Assembly: GCA_032871835.1 (NCBI GenBank)
Contig: CM065300.1
Coordinates: forward strand, 9,629,768-9,693,767
Reading direction: 5' to 3'
DNA from: Dipteronia dyeriana
Lineage: Eukaryota; Streptophyta; Magnoliopsida; Sapindales; Sapindaceae
DNA length: 64,000 nt
Of this stretch, positions 38,391 to 51,073 are shown in pieces. The notes under the pieces are model-generated. The model ran no database searches, was not told where the DNA came from, and was given only the letters and a program-made list of their open reading frames with translations. Positions within the stretch are counted from its first letter, which is position 1. The number at the start of each line of letters is the position of its first letter. Made by a program: the position numbers and the translations under genes.

Positions 38391-39001
38391 TAGCAGCTTC
38401 ATTATTCTCTCTCTTTTTGCCCTTATCCTTAGAAGTGCTAGCCAAATGAGTAATTTCGGTCATATCTTGCTTCAGTTTCTCTTCCTCTTACACATAATAA
38501 GAAATGAGCTCATTAAGAGTCAATTTCTCCCTTTTACAGTTGTAATTGACCTTAAACTGACTGTATTGTGCAGGAAGTGATATTATTACCAAATGCACGA
38601 GCAAGTCGTCAGACAACTCGAGCTTCAGTGCTTTAAGTTTAGAAGCAATATGAGACATTTCCATAATGTACTCCATAATATTCCCTTTGCTTTTATACTT
38701 CATAGAAATCAAGCTTTGCAAATGCAATGCTTGTTTAAGCCTTATCGTTGTTCACAAAACGCTTTTCAATTTCGGTTAGGAACTCTTTAGCTTTGGTTAT
38801 CTTGTCAGATACTGCACCCCTAAATGCCTCTGGAATGCCGCGCTTGATGATCGTAAGACTCGTGCGATTTGAGCAATCCAACTTCTCAAAGTTCTTCCTA
38901 TTACTAGGAGAACTTGCATCCGTAAGAGAAGCTGGTTGCTCAACCCGAATGCAAGGTCCAGATCCATGCAGCCGAGAACAATGAGTATATTCTCCTTCCA
39001 A
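38391..39001 (-). pseudogene. Copia gag remnant
   Basis: The minus strand encodes pieces typical of plant copia gag (UBN2-type): NFEKLDCSNRTSLTIIKRGI, then AKEFLTEIEKRF, then KGNIMEYIMEMSHIASKLKAL and DDLLVHLVIISLPAQYSQF. The frame changes near 38730, and an in-frame stop follows ELISYYV. The reading then jumps from the Lys/Glu-rich gag tail directly into the integrase C-terminus near 38390. This marks an internal deletion that removed the zinc knuckle, protease and integrase core. Confidence 0.85.
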
Positions 39002-39140
39002 ATTCTTAAAGTTGATCCCATTAAGTATGGGTATAGAGTTGGTATTAGCAGATATAGTAAAACATTAGCTTGAAAGAGAACAAAACAAACACACAAACAT
39101 GCTCACATTAATAACCAAATACAATAATCAACAAATTCAA

Positions 39141-40113
39141 ATAATGGTAAGTCTCATCTCAAGATACTTAGCACAACATTAATATCAAATCTTTTGGCAG
39201 TACTATTAATTGTAAGTGGTACTCTTGTTGTAGTGATCAAATATTGACAATAATTAATGTCAATAAATCTATCTTTGGATCGACTTATTATTCACATGTA
39301 AAACCTTATAATCGTCACATATTTATCACCACAGGTGTGCGTGCAATTCAACCAAGTATTAACCTTCATTTGGGTTGACTAATACTCGTATGAATTTACA
39401 CACACACACAAACATCCAATATCCCTCATGAATAATCTACACAAGAGAGGTCACTTTGGCGACATCTTGTTTCAATTAGCCCATTTAGAATGATAGACCA
39501 CTTTATGTAACCATAAAAGATATACCAAATAATGGTTAGTCTCATTTTAAAATACCTAGTACAACATTAATATCAAGTCTTTGGACAATAATATTAATTG
39601 TAAGTGGTACTCTTTTTGTAGTGATCAAACATTGACAATAATTTATGTTAAATAATAAATCTATATTTGGATCGACTTATTATTCACATGTAAAACCTTA
39701 TAATCATCACATGTTTACCACCATAGATGTGTGTACAATTCGACAAAGTATTAACCTTCCTTTGGACCGGCTAATACCCGCATGAATTTATACACACATG
39801 TGGTACTCCTTTAGTAGTGATCAAACATTGACAATAATTTATGTTAAATAATAAATCTATCTTTGGATCAACTTATTATTCACATGTAAAACCTTATAAT
39901 CATCACATATTTACCACCACAGATGTGTGTGCAATTCGGCCAAGTATTAATCATTCTTTGGGCCGGTAAATACCCGCATGAATTTACACACACACGAACA
40001 TCCAACATCCCTCATGAACAATCTACACAAGAGATGTCACTTTGGTGACATCTTATTTCAATTAGTCCATTTAGAATAATGAACTACTTTATTTAACCAT
40101 AAGAGGAATACCA
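39141..40113 (-). repeat. Tandem repeat in copia untranslated leader
   Basis: Three imperfect copies of a roughly 390-bp unit lie between the primer-binding site and gag. The first is about 39141-39528. The second starts near 39529 and is cut near 39798. The third begins partway through the unit near 39801 and ends near 40113. Shared words include GTAAGTGGTACTC, TTCACATGTAAAACCTTATAATC and CATGAATTTACACACACAC. No coding content. Confidence 0.85.
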
Positions 40114-40129
40114 CAAAATATTTGAATTT

Positions 40130-40440
40130 GAGTTGATCCGTAAAATAAAATAAAATGTATTTTATTTTATCTAAATTACAAAAGTGCCCCTGATTTTATA
40201 AATTTATAGAAAGGCCCTTCAAGTTTCATAAATTAAATTTTGGCCCAAAACTTTTGAAAATTATAAAGTGACCCTGTAACTTTTCAATAATTACAAATCT
40301 GTCAAAAACTGTTTCATAATTGCAAATAGGCCCTGAAAATTTTGAAACTTATAAATTGACCTCTAAAGTTTATCAAAATCACATAATGACCCAAATAAAT
40401 TATAAAATTGTCCCTTAAGAATTCCAAATTTTCAAAAGAA
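40130..40440 (-). repeat. Degenerate short-period repeat in copia leader
   Basis: Successive stretches alternate words such as GTGCCCCTGA, AAGGCCCTTCAAG, GTGACCCTGTAAC and AGGCCCTGAAAA with AT-rich spacers of about 30-40 bp. It looks like a decayed tandem array. A GC-richer piece with scattered CGATC words follows at 40480-40680. Confidence 0.5.
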
Positions 40441-40996
40441 GGGCCCACAACAAAAACAACCTGTAAACCCTAGTTTCTTCGTGCGCCACCATCGCCTGGA
40501 GGCAACGAAACATCGCAGAGCAACAACGCACGATCACAAACAGCGGATCAAATGGCCGATCGACAATCGACGAACGATCCACTTTGATCGAACGATGGGT
40601 GGCCGATCTTGCTCGATCTGGACTAGATCGCGGCGGAGGACCGACAATCGTCCTCGACATCGTGAATCGAACAGGTTTCGTGCAAGAAACCCACCGAAAA
40701 AACAAACAATGTTGACCCAAAAAAAAAAGAACGATGGGTCTTGGTTGGATTGAAACCCAACAACACGAATTTTTTTTGATTTTTTTTTGAAGTACAAAAT
40801 CATACATATATATATAAACGATTTTGTCCGTACTGAATCACAGATGACCATATTAGATTCAACCAATAACCAAATCCAAATCCAAAACACCGAAACTTAA
40901 GCAAATTTCATACAAGAAGATCAAAACCCTAATTGTTTAGAAATTTCTTTAAAACCTAAGATTCAAATCTCAATTCTCAAGAATTAATCATGGGTG

Positions 40997-41008
40997 GCTC
41001 TGATACCA
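40997..41008 (-). other. Primer-binding site of copia element
   Basis: On the element strand TGGTATCAGAGC, the standard plant copia primer-binding site complementary to the 3' end of initiator tRNA-Met. It is two bases from the end of the 5' LTR. Confidence 0.93.
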
Positions 41009-41010
41009 TT

Positions 41011-41538
41011 TGTAATGATTTGAATTAACACAAAAGATAACATGCGTAGACACATAATTAATCCGAATAACCTAAACATGTTTCTATATTACGATTAATC
41101 AAACCCTAATAAACATATTACTAACCCATATCAATTCAAGAGATAAGAAGTAATCGATAGCGAAAGCGTACCTGAATCCATTACCAGAGGTTGGTGGACG
41201 GGTTGTGATCTTCCAAATTAACACGGTCTTTCTTGAACCCTACAGATCTATTTTGCTCTGTTGATGGAGATACAGACAAAACAAAACATCGTGTAATTTG
41301 GGGACCATAACCCTAAATATATATAACAATCAAATTATTATATATTGGCTATTTATGGCCCGTCATCAAATTAGAAATAGCACTCTGGTATCTACACATT
41401 AATTTAATGATAATTATACCGTTAAGTCTTAATACTTTAAATCTTAATTAGATCACTTTAATTTAGGCTTAACCAAAAGATAGCACAATACATTTAATAT
41501 TCACATGTGTGGCCTCATATGATGGAATTTTTCCAACA
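41011..41538 (-). repeat. 5' LTR of copia element (right)
   Basis: 528 bp with canonical TG..CA ends (read as TG at 41011 and CA at 41538 on the plus strand). It pairs with the LTR at 35178-35715. Confidence 0.93.
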
Positions 41539-41562
41539 TTTAGATGATTATATATATATTTA

Positions 41563-41740
41563 AAGTATTACTATTTTATCCAAAATTGATGTCAAAATCT
41601 GGTGTTTAAATGATATGTCAACACTGCAGTCCATTCATTTAAATCATGTAAATCTAATCCAATTTAAATGAATGGACTAGAGTATTGCCACATCATTTAG
41701 ATACCAGATTTGAATACTAAATTTGGACAAAGTAGCATTA

Positions 41741-41743
<3 letters not shown>
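41563..41743. mobile_element. Hairpin-forming MITE
   Basis: Two arms of about 82 bp (41563-41644 and 41662-41743) are inverted copies, about 80% identical by hand count, around a ~17-bp loop. AT-rich and TA-rich DNA flanks both sides, and a long TA run abuts the right arm. No coding capacity. Structure suggests a short MITE; the transcript would fold as a long hairpin. Confidence 0.8.

Positions 41744-41813
<70 letters not shown>
41743..41813. repeat. (TA)n microsatellite
   Basis: About 70 bp of pure TA repeats directly after the hairpin MITE. Confidence 0.95.
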
Positions 41814-41815
<2 letters not shown>

Positions 41816-43078
41816 TCTCAAGGATATGTGCACTAATATAATAAACATAAATGCATTGCATGTGAACCATAAATTATGGATAAGTACTGATAAGTGCATA
41901 CAGACTGAGTCAAATCAATTGAATCTAATGGTTCACATACAAGACACTGATATATATTTATCAGTATTTACTAAGGAGAAAAGTTTTATCATTATATATA
42001 TATCACCTTATCATATGCTTGTTTCTCCATGATAGCAGAAGACATATTAATTGGAACATTAGCATACTTACAAAAAGAAGAAGACTGTTTTTAGTTTTTT
42101 TTTTTCATTGCCTAAATCTAATTATACATTAAAAAAAACAATCTAATTATACATTTTCAATAGGGAAATATTAAAAGAAGGAAATACAAAATTTTCATTG
42201 TTGAGAAGAAGAGCTGAACTCCATCGCATGCATAATTCGGTTGTAATCACACGTTTCAATATTCAATATTGGTTTTTAAGTTCGAATCTCCTTTTCCAAA
42301 TTAAATATTAATAAATATCAAAATGTTTATCTATTTTTATATATAAAATACGAATACTTGAACATGAAATGGAGAAACGATATCAATGTGTTAAGAAGTG
42401 ATATAGTGTAAAAATGGAAGAAAACTATCATATTTAGTAATATTTTTCATAATATGCTTAGTTTTTTCTTTAAAAAAATAAAGACTAAGGAAAATAAGTT
42501 TCCTTAATTTAGAATAAATCCAAATAGAATTTATAGTGAAGTGTAGATCTTGCATAAAAAAAGACAACATAAATAAAGATTTGGTCAATTGGTTGGCATC
42601 AGGAAATGCCTATTCATATAAATCATGCAAGTTGTACTTGAATGAAATTGACTTCTCTCATTGTCTCATGTGACTATGTGAGTACCCCATTCACGGATCC
42701 ACCTCCGACCCAGATAATGTCAGGACTCAGTTCTAGGCAGGTCAACCCAACAGGTCCACCAAAATCTATTTGGGGCCGCGGATACCACGCTATCCAATGG
42801 GAAACCGACACGTAACGAAACTTATAACCAAAACGAGGTCTTGTCCGCACTCTAACATTCCTGAATATATGATGTAATGGTTTTGGTATTTGGTAGCTAA
42901 AACAAAAGTCACAACACAAAACACGATCGAATAAAAAAAAGACAAAAGAAGAAGCATTTATTCGTCGTTAAAGTAAATAAATTAAATTAAATTAAAATCT
43001 CAAACGAAAAATTGAAAAAGAAAAAAGAGATGTCGTGGGGTTGTTGTTTGGAGATGTGATTGGTGATGGTGCAGAGAG
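41814..43078. other. Spacer and upstream region of the MRS2-like gene
   Basis: AT-rich up to about 42660, then a GC-richer patch (42690-42860). A tRNA B-box-like word (AGTTCGAATCTCC, near 42280) hints at an old SINE piece. No exon recognised. The purine-rich sequence just before 43079 is the likely 5' leader. Confidence 0.5.
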
Positions 43079-46000
43079 ATGGCACGAGACGGGTACGTGG
43101 TGCCGGTGGACCCACAACAGGCAGCGGTTACGGCGAAGAAGAAAGCGCGGTCGTCACGGAGCTGGATGCTGTTGGACGCCACCGGACAGAGCACCGTCTT
43201 AGATGTCGACAAGTACGCCATCATGCACCGCGTGCAAATCCACGCGCGTGATCTCCGCATTCTCGATCCCTTGCTCTCTTACCCCTCCACCATCCTCGGT
43301 CGAGAGAAAGCTATTGTCTTGAACTTGGAGGTTCCTTTTTTTTTTTTTCTTCTTAACTTTTTTCTGTTCTGTTTTTGTTTGGATCACATCGTTTGAAACT
43401 GAATATCATGTGTTTGTGTTTGTGTTTGCAGCACATCAAGGCAATTATAACTTCTGATGAGGTTAGTGGGTTTCAAGTATTTTAAGGGAATTGAGAGAAA
43501 ATGTTCTGTTTCATGGATCATGGATTCTAAACAATTATCAACTTCTTTGTAATTATTATTGTAGAATTTCAAGCCAGTTAATTGACTGTTGTGATTAATG
43601 TGATTTAAGTTTTGCATAATAATTGCAGTTTTTTTTACTAATTTAAGTTCAATAATCTATCTTAACTCCTGCTAATGGAAGACTACTTGGAAGTATAAGT
43701 ATGAGCTCATTTAAGAAGATTGGGATAATTATTTTTATTGTATGTGATAGGTATTGCTTCGAGATCCATGGGATGAACATGTTATCCCTGTTGTGGAGGA
43801 ACTTCAAAGGCGACTGCCTTCTGAAAATGCTGTTCGCCCGGATCATAGTGAAGGGAGAGAAAACCCTGGTGGGCATAATGATGAAGCCGGCGAGGAAGAT
43901 GGTATTCCATTTTTATTTAATTATCATTTATAAGCTGATTCCATCGCATAAAAACAAAGAACTTGTTCTGCTGTTCTTGTCCTGTTGTGTAATTCCTATT
44001 TATTATTTTGCTATGTAGAGTCTCCATTTGAATTCAGAGCCCTGGAGGTAGCTTTGGAAGCCATTTGTAGTTTTTTAGCAGCACGTACAACAGAACTGGA
44101 GACTGCTGCTTATCCTGCTTTGGATGATCTTACCTCCAAGGTGAGTACTTCATTTTTTATTTTCTTGCAACTATCCTTTATATCTGACCACTTGCTGTAA
44201 TCCCCATCCCCGTTTCTCCCTCCCATATCTGAACAAGAAAGAAAGAAGGTTTTTTTTTTTTTTTTAATTATTATTCAATTTATGTTTGAGAAATTGGTTA
44301 ACTTGCTTGACCACTCATTTCAATTAAATTCAAAGTTTCAACTCCCGCAAGAAGTTATTTCCTTTTCATTGTAGGAGGGGTTAGATTCTGTACCTGTTCT
44401 GTTCAGTCTCTGATATAAGTTGGACGCCAATAATTAGGGCAGTAGGCAGTTTTTGTTTGGAGTTGGTTGATCAGGGCCTTTAACTCTCTGGTACTTATAT
44501 CTAGGATTTGAAGGCTCGGTGTTCATTTTTGTGTTCTTAGGTGTTTGTTGCTTTCTTTCTTTATTTTTTTTCCCTATTAATCTTCCTGAGTATTTTTCTT
44601 TTATTCCTGGGTTCATTCATTCTGTTACTGTATTTAGCCTGTCTGCATTATTTTTGGCCTGTTAAGTGTTACAAAAGATTTTCTTGTGGAATTGAATTTA
44701 TCATCTTGATCTAAAACCTTTAGAAAGAAAAGAAAAGTCAGTAGTTTTGTTTTCATCAGGAGGTCCAGTTATCAAACGTTGTTTGCCTTTTGTCATCTTG
44801 GCTTATTTATTTGATGTAACATGCAGATTAGTAGCCGTAATCTGGATAGGGTTCGGAAATTGAAGAGTGCAATGACAAGGTTGACTGCTCGAGTTCAAAA
44901 GGTACATGTACCGTGTCTTGTTGTGTGCAAACATTCTTTCATTACAAATTATGATAATCTACAGTAAGATCTGTTTCTCTTAGGAGGATTGATAAAAAAA
45001 TTATTAGTGTAGGAAGTTATATACTTATTATGGTGATGCTAGTCAAAATATGAGAATCCTTTTTGGTGTTGCTGCACCAACGTTATGTAACGTCAGAATC
45101 TTTACAAAAATTCAATAAGATCCATGAGAGGTGTCTCCATGTTGTAAAAGTTGATAGCAGAGCTTACCAAACACATCCTGATTACTTCATTAGATGAAAT
45201 CTTGGTTCATACTCATTTATTGAAGTCTTGAAGATATTTTTCTGAATTTATATATGTAAAATTATTTGTTATTTAGTGTTTTTTCTTTACATTTTTGAAT
45301 TTAAGTAGTTAACGAGTTTGTGGGTCAGTTTTTTGGGATGGGCAAATACTTAACTTCAAGTCAGGTAATATTTTTTGATCCTGAGGAATATAATGTTCTA
45401 CTCAAAACTATACTACATACAACTAATGATTGGCAATTTGGCATTAGTATATGAAGACGATAGTGTTGCTGTCTTGATGAAAATAATCTTGGCTTTCCAG
45501 CAAGAAGTGTCATTTTGCTGGAAGTTCATTGCATAGAAATTTAATTTATCATATGCAGCCAAATTATTTATTTATTGTTTGTGCAGTTTTCTTCATGTAC
45601 TTAAGCAGGATCGTTTCCATAATGTAGTATGTCTCACATTATCTTTATCCATTAAAATTTCCCATAAATGCTATAAAATAACCCTGTGGTCATCACTTAC
45701 TGTAGGTGAGGGATGAGCTTGAACAACTACTGGATGACGACGATGATATGGCTGACCTTTACTTGTCAAGAAAATTGGTTAGTGCTTCACCTGTTAGTGT
45801 TTCAGGTGCCGCTAATTGGTTTGCTGCTTCCCCTACCATAGGCTCAAAGATCTCCAGAGCAAGTAGAGCAAGTATAATAACAGTTCGTGGAGATGAGAAT
45901 GATGTTGAGGAGCTTGAAATGTTACTAGAGGTTATATATTTACTTTAGTTTTCATTTGTCATTTATCAACTCCGAAAGTCTAAATGGATAAAATTCTGTC

Positions 46001-47998
46001 GTGCAGGCTTACTTTATGCAAATTGATAGCACATTGAACAAATTAACAACGGTATGTGCTTTCTTTCTCACTTTTATTTCTGTTATTTCTGTATTTATTA
46101 TTATGGTACTTAATATGTCTTGAAGTACTTTAGATGTAATTTATCTTACTTATGTGTTGTATTTGTTTTGCTAACACTTGCATGTGCACAATGCGTATAA
46201 ATCTGGACAAAAACACGTGCATTTGTAGAAGATTACGGATTCTTGTGATTAGTAACTTACCGAGTGTGGTGTCATTATCAGTGATTTTAAGGGGCAGAGT
46301 TTCAGGAATTAGGCAGCTGGAATGGTTATCCAGTGTTAGTTTCCTTCATAATGAACTTTTGAGTCATATGTGCATGTCAGTGCATTTATTTTCATTCACC
46401 AATCTCATGTATATCTCCTGGTTAAATGATTTAGTGTGTCCGATGGTAATGACATCATGTAGATTTTGATCCATTTTACTTGATGACTTTGTTGGATTTT
46501 TTTTTTAGGTGTTGTGGCCATGTATCATTGGGCAATAAATATGAGGACCTTTGCCAGATTTTTCTAAGTTTGAGTGTTCTTGGTCATTTTGCTTCGTTAT
46601 GCGTACTACTTCTAGATCTTCAACTTGTCAAGCAAAGTTTTGTTAATTGTGGTTTTTTCTATGCTTGTCCTCTATGTTGGTAAAGTGTTCATTATCCTGG
46701 AGAATTTCATTTGAAGAAATAACCATGAGCCGGTAGTAGCCTAGTAATTTATCACTGTACCTTATGAATGTTAAGTATATGTTTCTGGCATGTGTTCTGG
46801 GTGGTCTCAGTTAATTTTTTTATTTTTCCATGTTTCAGGTCTACTACTGCTTTTACAGTAGAGTTTATAAAGATTAAGAAAATGCTTTAGAGGCACGTTG
46901 TGTGAACATGTGTCTTGTATTTTAAAACCATTATCTTGTTTGTTCATAGATTCTATTACCCCATGAAGAATCTTAGTTCATTTTTGAAATTCAACTCCTG
47001 GGAAAAGTTTTAGATTAGTTCTGGCACCTTATTTCTTTTGCATTCACTCAGAATGGTCAGGAAACATTAGAACAGGACAAGTTCCTTTGTGAGCATTGTT
47101 TCACTCCTAAATTGTTTTCTGTGTTTTATTCCTTCATATAATCATATGCTTGATCGTATAGGCAGTTGGCAGACAAATTACTTCTTCCTTAGAAATCCCC
47201 TCATTGCCTACTAGTGGGCCAGAAAGCTTAGGAGATCACTGCAAATATCTGGATCGGAGTTTGAATTTGTTTATATAAGATAAATAGAGACATTTTTACA
47301 TTCTTGATTCTCCATCTCTCCTTCTTTTGATTGCATTGTAAATTTTGCAGCTGCGAGAATATATCGATGATACTGAGGATTACATTAATATTCAGGTAGC
47401 CAACACTGCAATTTAAAAGTAAGAATTATTAGTTAAATTTGTTAAGCATGCATACATATATTTTATCTGATTTTACGTTCTTTCTGCAGCTGGATAATCA
47501 TCGAAATCAGCTGATTCAGGTGCTTTAGTCTTCCTACTTGTATATGTCATCAATAGAGATGCTGTTTTTCTTTTCTTTACTTCATTTTTTTCTTCCTGTT
47601 GTTTTGAAGAGATTACTAAAAGTTTATATAAATACTTATACATGTCATCAATACAAATACTTACATATCTTCTCCCATTGTGATGCTGTGCAGTTAGAAC
47701 TCTTCCTAAGTTCGGGAACTGTCAGCTTATCCATTTACTCTTTGATAACTGCTATATTCGGCATGAATATCCCATATACTTGGAATGATAACCATGGGTA
47801 CATGTTTAAATGGGTATGCAAAGTATTTTAAGATGGTGAATTTAGCTGCTGATTTTAGATTGAGATTTTGTCTCAGATCGTTGAATGGTGTTTTCTTTTT
47901 GGTATCGGTAGGTGGTCATTTTCTCAGGAATATTTACTGCGGTGCTATTTATTCTGATTATGTCCTACTCTCGCTACAAGGGTTTGGTTGGATCTTGA
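43079..47998 (+). CDS. CorA/MRS2-type magnesium transporter (MRS2-2/MGT9-like)
   Basis: Membrane Mg2+ channel of the plant MRS2/MGT family; homologues form pentamers. Exons by eye: 43079-43330, 43432-43461, 43751-43901, 44019-44140, 44827-44901, 45706-45930, 46007-46051, 47351-47395, 47490-47519, 47694-47813 and 47912-47998. All phases agree, giving 393 residues, the length expected for Arabidopsis MRS2-2. The start [16 protein letters not shown] and the segments [20 protein letters not shown] and [11 protein letters not shown] match that subgroup. The acidic segment [14 protein letters not shown] and the helical [20 protein letters not shown] lead into two membrane helices (about 328-347 and 366-385). 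The invariant GMN motif is at 348-350. No lesion seen. The largest intron (46052-47350) contains no recognised gene. In Arabidopsis this type is important in pollen, but expression here cannot be judged from sequence. Confidence 0.96.
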
Positions 47999-49189
47999 TC
48001 TGTAGGGTGTACATTATTCAGTGCTGGATGGGATTTTCAGACTGAACTCTGGAACAGTCAACTCATACACAATAATGACATCAAGGATTCAAGATCCTTA
48101 ACGGGAGGAAGTGATTATATCCCCATCTCGGGTTTGGAGGTTCTGTGTCATTTCATGATGATAGTAGAGAAGAAGCATCTCTCTTTCTCTATCTCTCTGT
48201 AACTGTAATTTCAGATGGAGAGTTGGATGTGGTTGCAATAATTCAGTCACCGGGCAATGGCAGAGTTTATATGATTTTTCAAGCACCTGATTAACTGATA
48301 TCAGTCTCACATACAGATAATTGTAAAAACAGTTACAGATGAATTTTCTTTTATTGCTTTCTTTGCTTTCCATTTGATCTTGATTCTTCTTATAATCTTA
48401 TCTCTCTGAATCTCTGATAGAAATCAATGTTTTTAACACATCATACTTGTAACCTGTATGATACATTTTTTAAGATCAAATAGTTTTTTTTTTTTTTTCT
48501 AATAATATTTATCTAAGATTGGTACAACATCAGCTGTGTTTTTATTTTGTATTTCTATTCTTAAAATCAAGAAACTAGAATTTTTTCGTAAAAAGTTATG
48601 TTTGATATTGCCTTCATATATTTACCTTGTTGATTAATTAGAATGGAAAATAATACCATTTAGGTTCTCATATGCTGTTTTATCTGAGTACACGGAAAAC
48701 TATACAATACAAAATACTACACTTTCAATTTATATCCCAATCTTAACTGATACAAGTTGTTTTTGATACATCAATGATCAATTTGGAAATGGAAGATAAG
48801 TAAGAGAATATAAAAGGTGCTCCAAATTTGTACTTCAAATAATAATAATTATAATAATAATTTTGGATGTGAATAAAACCCTACAAATTTGTTTATCTTC
48901 TTTGTTCTTTTATCTTTTTCAGCTTATATAGTAAGGTGGTGTTTGCCTACTTGGAAAGTAAGGTTGTGTTTGATTTTCGTCTTAAACCTTAAAAAAAAAA
49001 AAGTCTTAAATTTTAAATTAATTATATTATTTAGGATGAATTTTAAGAATATCACTCATTTAATAACTTAAGTTTAAATGATACATATCATAGTAAGCGG
49101 ACAAATTTGTCTTTACAGTTTTTTTTTTATATACTTTTTAGTTTTCTAGATTTTTTAATTTTTAATTTTTATTATTCTTCGTCATCTTC
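47999..49189. other. 3' flank of MRS2-like gene and spacer
   Basis: Probable 3' UTR up to about 48500, then AT-rich DNA. At 48940-48980 two GGTNGTGTTTG-like words resemble hAT MITE ends. No gene recognised. Confidence 0.5.
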
Positions 49190-49980
49190 GTTAGATCTCA
49201 TCGACTTCTAGGAGGTCGTATAGACCTCTTCGTTCAACTTTCGTTGGAAGTCGTAACAGACCTCCAATTGGAGGTTAATGACTCAATGGAAGTCAAAATC
49301 GATATCCAATTGGAGGTCGATGAAGATGATGATGAAAAACATAAAAAAAAAATTGAAAATTTTCATTTTTATCCAATAAATCTTAGAAATTATAATAATA
49401 TCCAAAAAAGTCTCGAAAACTATAAAATTAATCTCGGAAATACCCGATAAGTCTTGTGAATACCCAATCCGAAATTTATTTGGGTATTTTTGAGACTTCT
49501 TTGGGTATTTTCGAGACTTATTGTGTATTTTAGAAATTTCTTGGATACTTTTATAATTTCCGAGACTTATTGGAAAAAAATAAAATTGTTCAATAAGTCT
49601 CAAAAAATTTTAAAATATCCAATAAGTCTCAAAAATTATAAAAATACCCAATAAGTGTTAGAAATATCATAATAAGTCTCGGAAATACCCAAATAAGTCT
49701 CGGATTAGGTATTTCAGAGACTTATTTTGTATTTTTCGAATTATTTTTGGTATTTTTATAATTTCTGATACTTATTAAACAAAAATAATTTTTTTTAAAA
49801 TTTTTATTTTTATTTTTCATTTTCTTCATCAACCTCCATTGAAGGTCGATTTCGACCTCTATGGAGGTCAAACAGACCTCTAACAAAGGTCGAACGACTT
49901 TGATCTCAAATGGAGATCGAATGAACAAACCCCCATTTGACCTCTAATGGAGCTTAATTTCAACTTCAAATGAAGATATG
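49190..49980. repeat. Fold-back repeat, copy 2 (AATAAGTCTCGG array with GGAGGTC arms)
   Basis: Same design as 11781-12300. The ends (about 49195-49320 and 49830-49970) are crowded with GGAGGTC/GACCTCC words, some forming palindromes such as GACCTCCAATTGGAGGT. The middle holds many AATAAGTCTCGG-type words in both orientations, spaced by TACCCAAT-like sequence. Outside lie imperfect inverted stretches (about 49095-49140 and 50040-50075). There are no coding features. Confidence 0.6.
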
Positions 49981-50321
49981 CAAAAGAACATGAAGAAGAA
50001 TAAAAAAAATTGGGAAACCGAAAAGTAAAATAACAAAAATTAAAAACTATAGAGAGATTTTTATCCGTTCACTGTAATATAGGCTATTTACACTCAAATT
50101 ATTAAAGTGTTGATAGTATTGTAAACCCACTTAAAAAGAGCGACAAAAACCCACATTTCATATATGTATATATATATATATATATATAAATGGATTTTAA
50201 TTGTTGGGTTTATAAATTTATATATTAAATTAATTTAAAAACAACCTAAACGAAGAAGCTAAATTTTGACTTTTTATTTAATCATCGAGTGATATTAACA
50301 CATTAACATTAATTTTCTAAA

Positions 50322-51073
50322 GGGCAATTATTAATTAGGTCTTGGATTTTTTTTTATAAAAATTATAAGTTGTTTGCAACTTTTACAAAAGTGATCAAAT
50401 TGATCTCTTCATTTTTTCTAAGTGTCAAATTAGTCTCTCTAACTAAATTTCTCCAGTCAACTATAGTTGTGAATGGATAAAATTGTACTTTACTCTTAAA
50501 CAATATAATAATGACACATGTATAATTTTTTTTCATAAACACATGTATACTTTTATGTAATTTATTTATGGGTTTTGATTTTTGAATAATATTGATAATA
50601 GTGCTTGTATAATTTTAACAAAAAAACAATTATATAAAAATGATAAAATACTAAACCGTGAATAAATTATAACTTTGTTTATAAAATAAGGGTATAATTG
50701 ATATTGTCTTATTAAAATATTTTTAGATATTTTTTTAGAAAATTTTAATTAAAAAATGTACAAATGTTATTTCATTAATAATATTTTTGGATTTTGTTGT
50801 ACTTATAATAGTAAATTTAGTGCACATAAGACAAAAAAACTTTTCTATGATATGATAAATAAATGATATTTATGTACTTTAACTAAAATTGTTAAAGTCA
50901 ACCGTTATATTTAACACCGTTAAACTGTTTGAGAGACCAATTTGGTCACTCCTAAAAAGAGAGGGACTACTTTGATACTTGGGAAAATGTGAGGACCAAT
51001 TTGGTCACTTTAATAAAAATCGCAAACAATTTGAAAATTTTAAAAAAGTCTAGGACCTATTTAGTAATCGGTC
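50322..51073. mobile_element. Non-autonomous Mutator-like element with 9-bp target duplication
   Basis: A 752-bp element with long imperfect terminal inverted repeats of roughly 130-150 bp. The left end GGGCAATTATTAATTAGGTC pairs with the inverted right end GACCGATTACTAAATAGGTC, 15 of 20 positions by hand. Matching CAAATTGATC/CAAATTGGTC words follow inward. It is flanked by a perfect 9-bp direct repeat TTTTCTAAA (50313-50321 and 51074-51082), the target-duplication length typical of Mutator-like elements. The interior is AT-rich and non-coding. Confidence 0.85.

Larger units (their letters stand above)
35178..41538 (-). mobile_element. Ty1/copia LTR retrotransposon, full-length ends, defective
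   Basis: A 6.36-kb element read on the minus strand. It has two long terminal repeats, a primer-binding site matching initiator tRNA-Met next to the 5' LTR (right side), a purine-rich tract next to the 3' LTR (left side), and degraded gag and pol. The 5-bp target duplication TTTAG is intact on both flanks (35173-35177 and 41539-41543). In the first ~300 aligned LTR bases I count about 23 substitutions and one 4-bp gap, so the insertion is not recent. Reverse transcriptase with YVDD and RNase H after the integrase tail is the copia gene order. The protease, most of integrase and the gag zinc knuckle are missing, so the element cannot act alone. Confidence 0.93.

Noticed and set aside
40415..40890. 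Open frames of up to 130 codons on both strands inside the copia leader
   Set aside because: They lie between primer-binding site and gag, match nothing recognisable, and depend on a GC-richer patch with repeated CGATC words.
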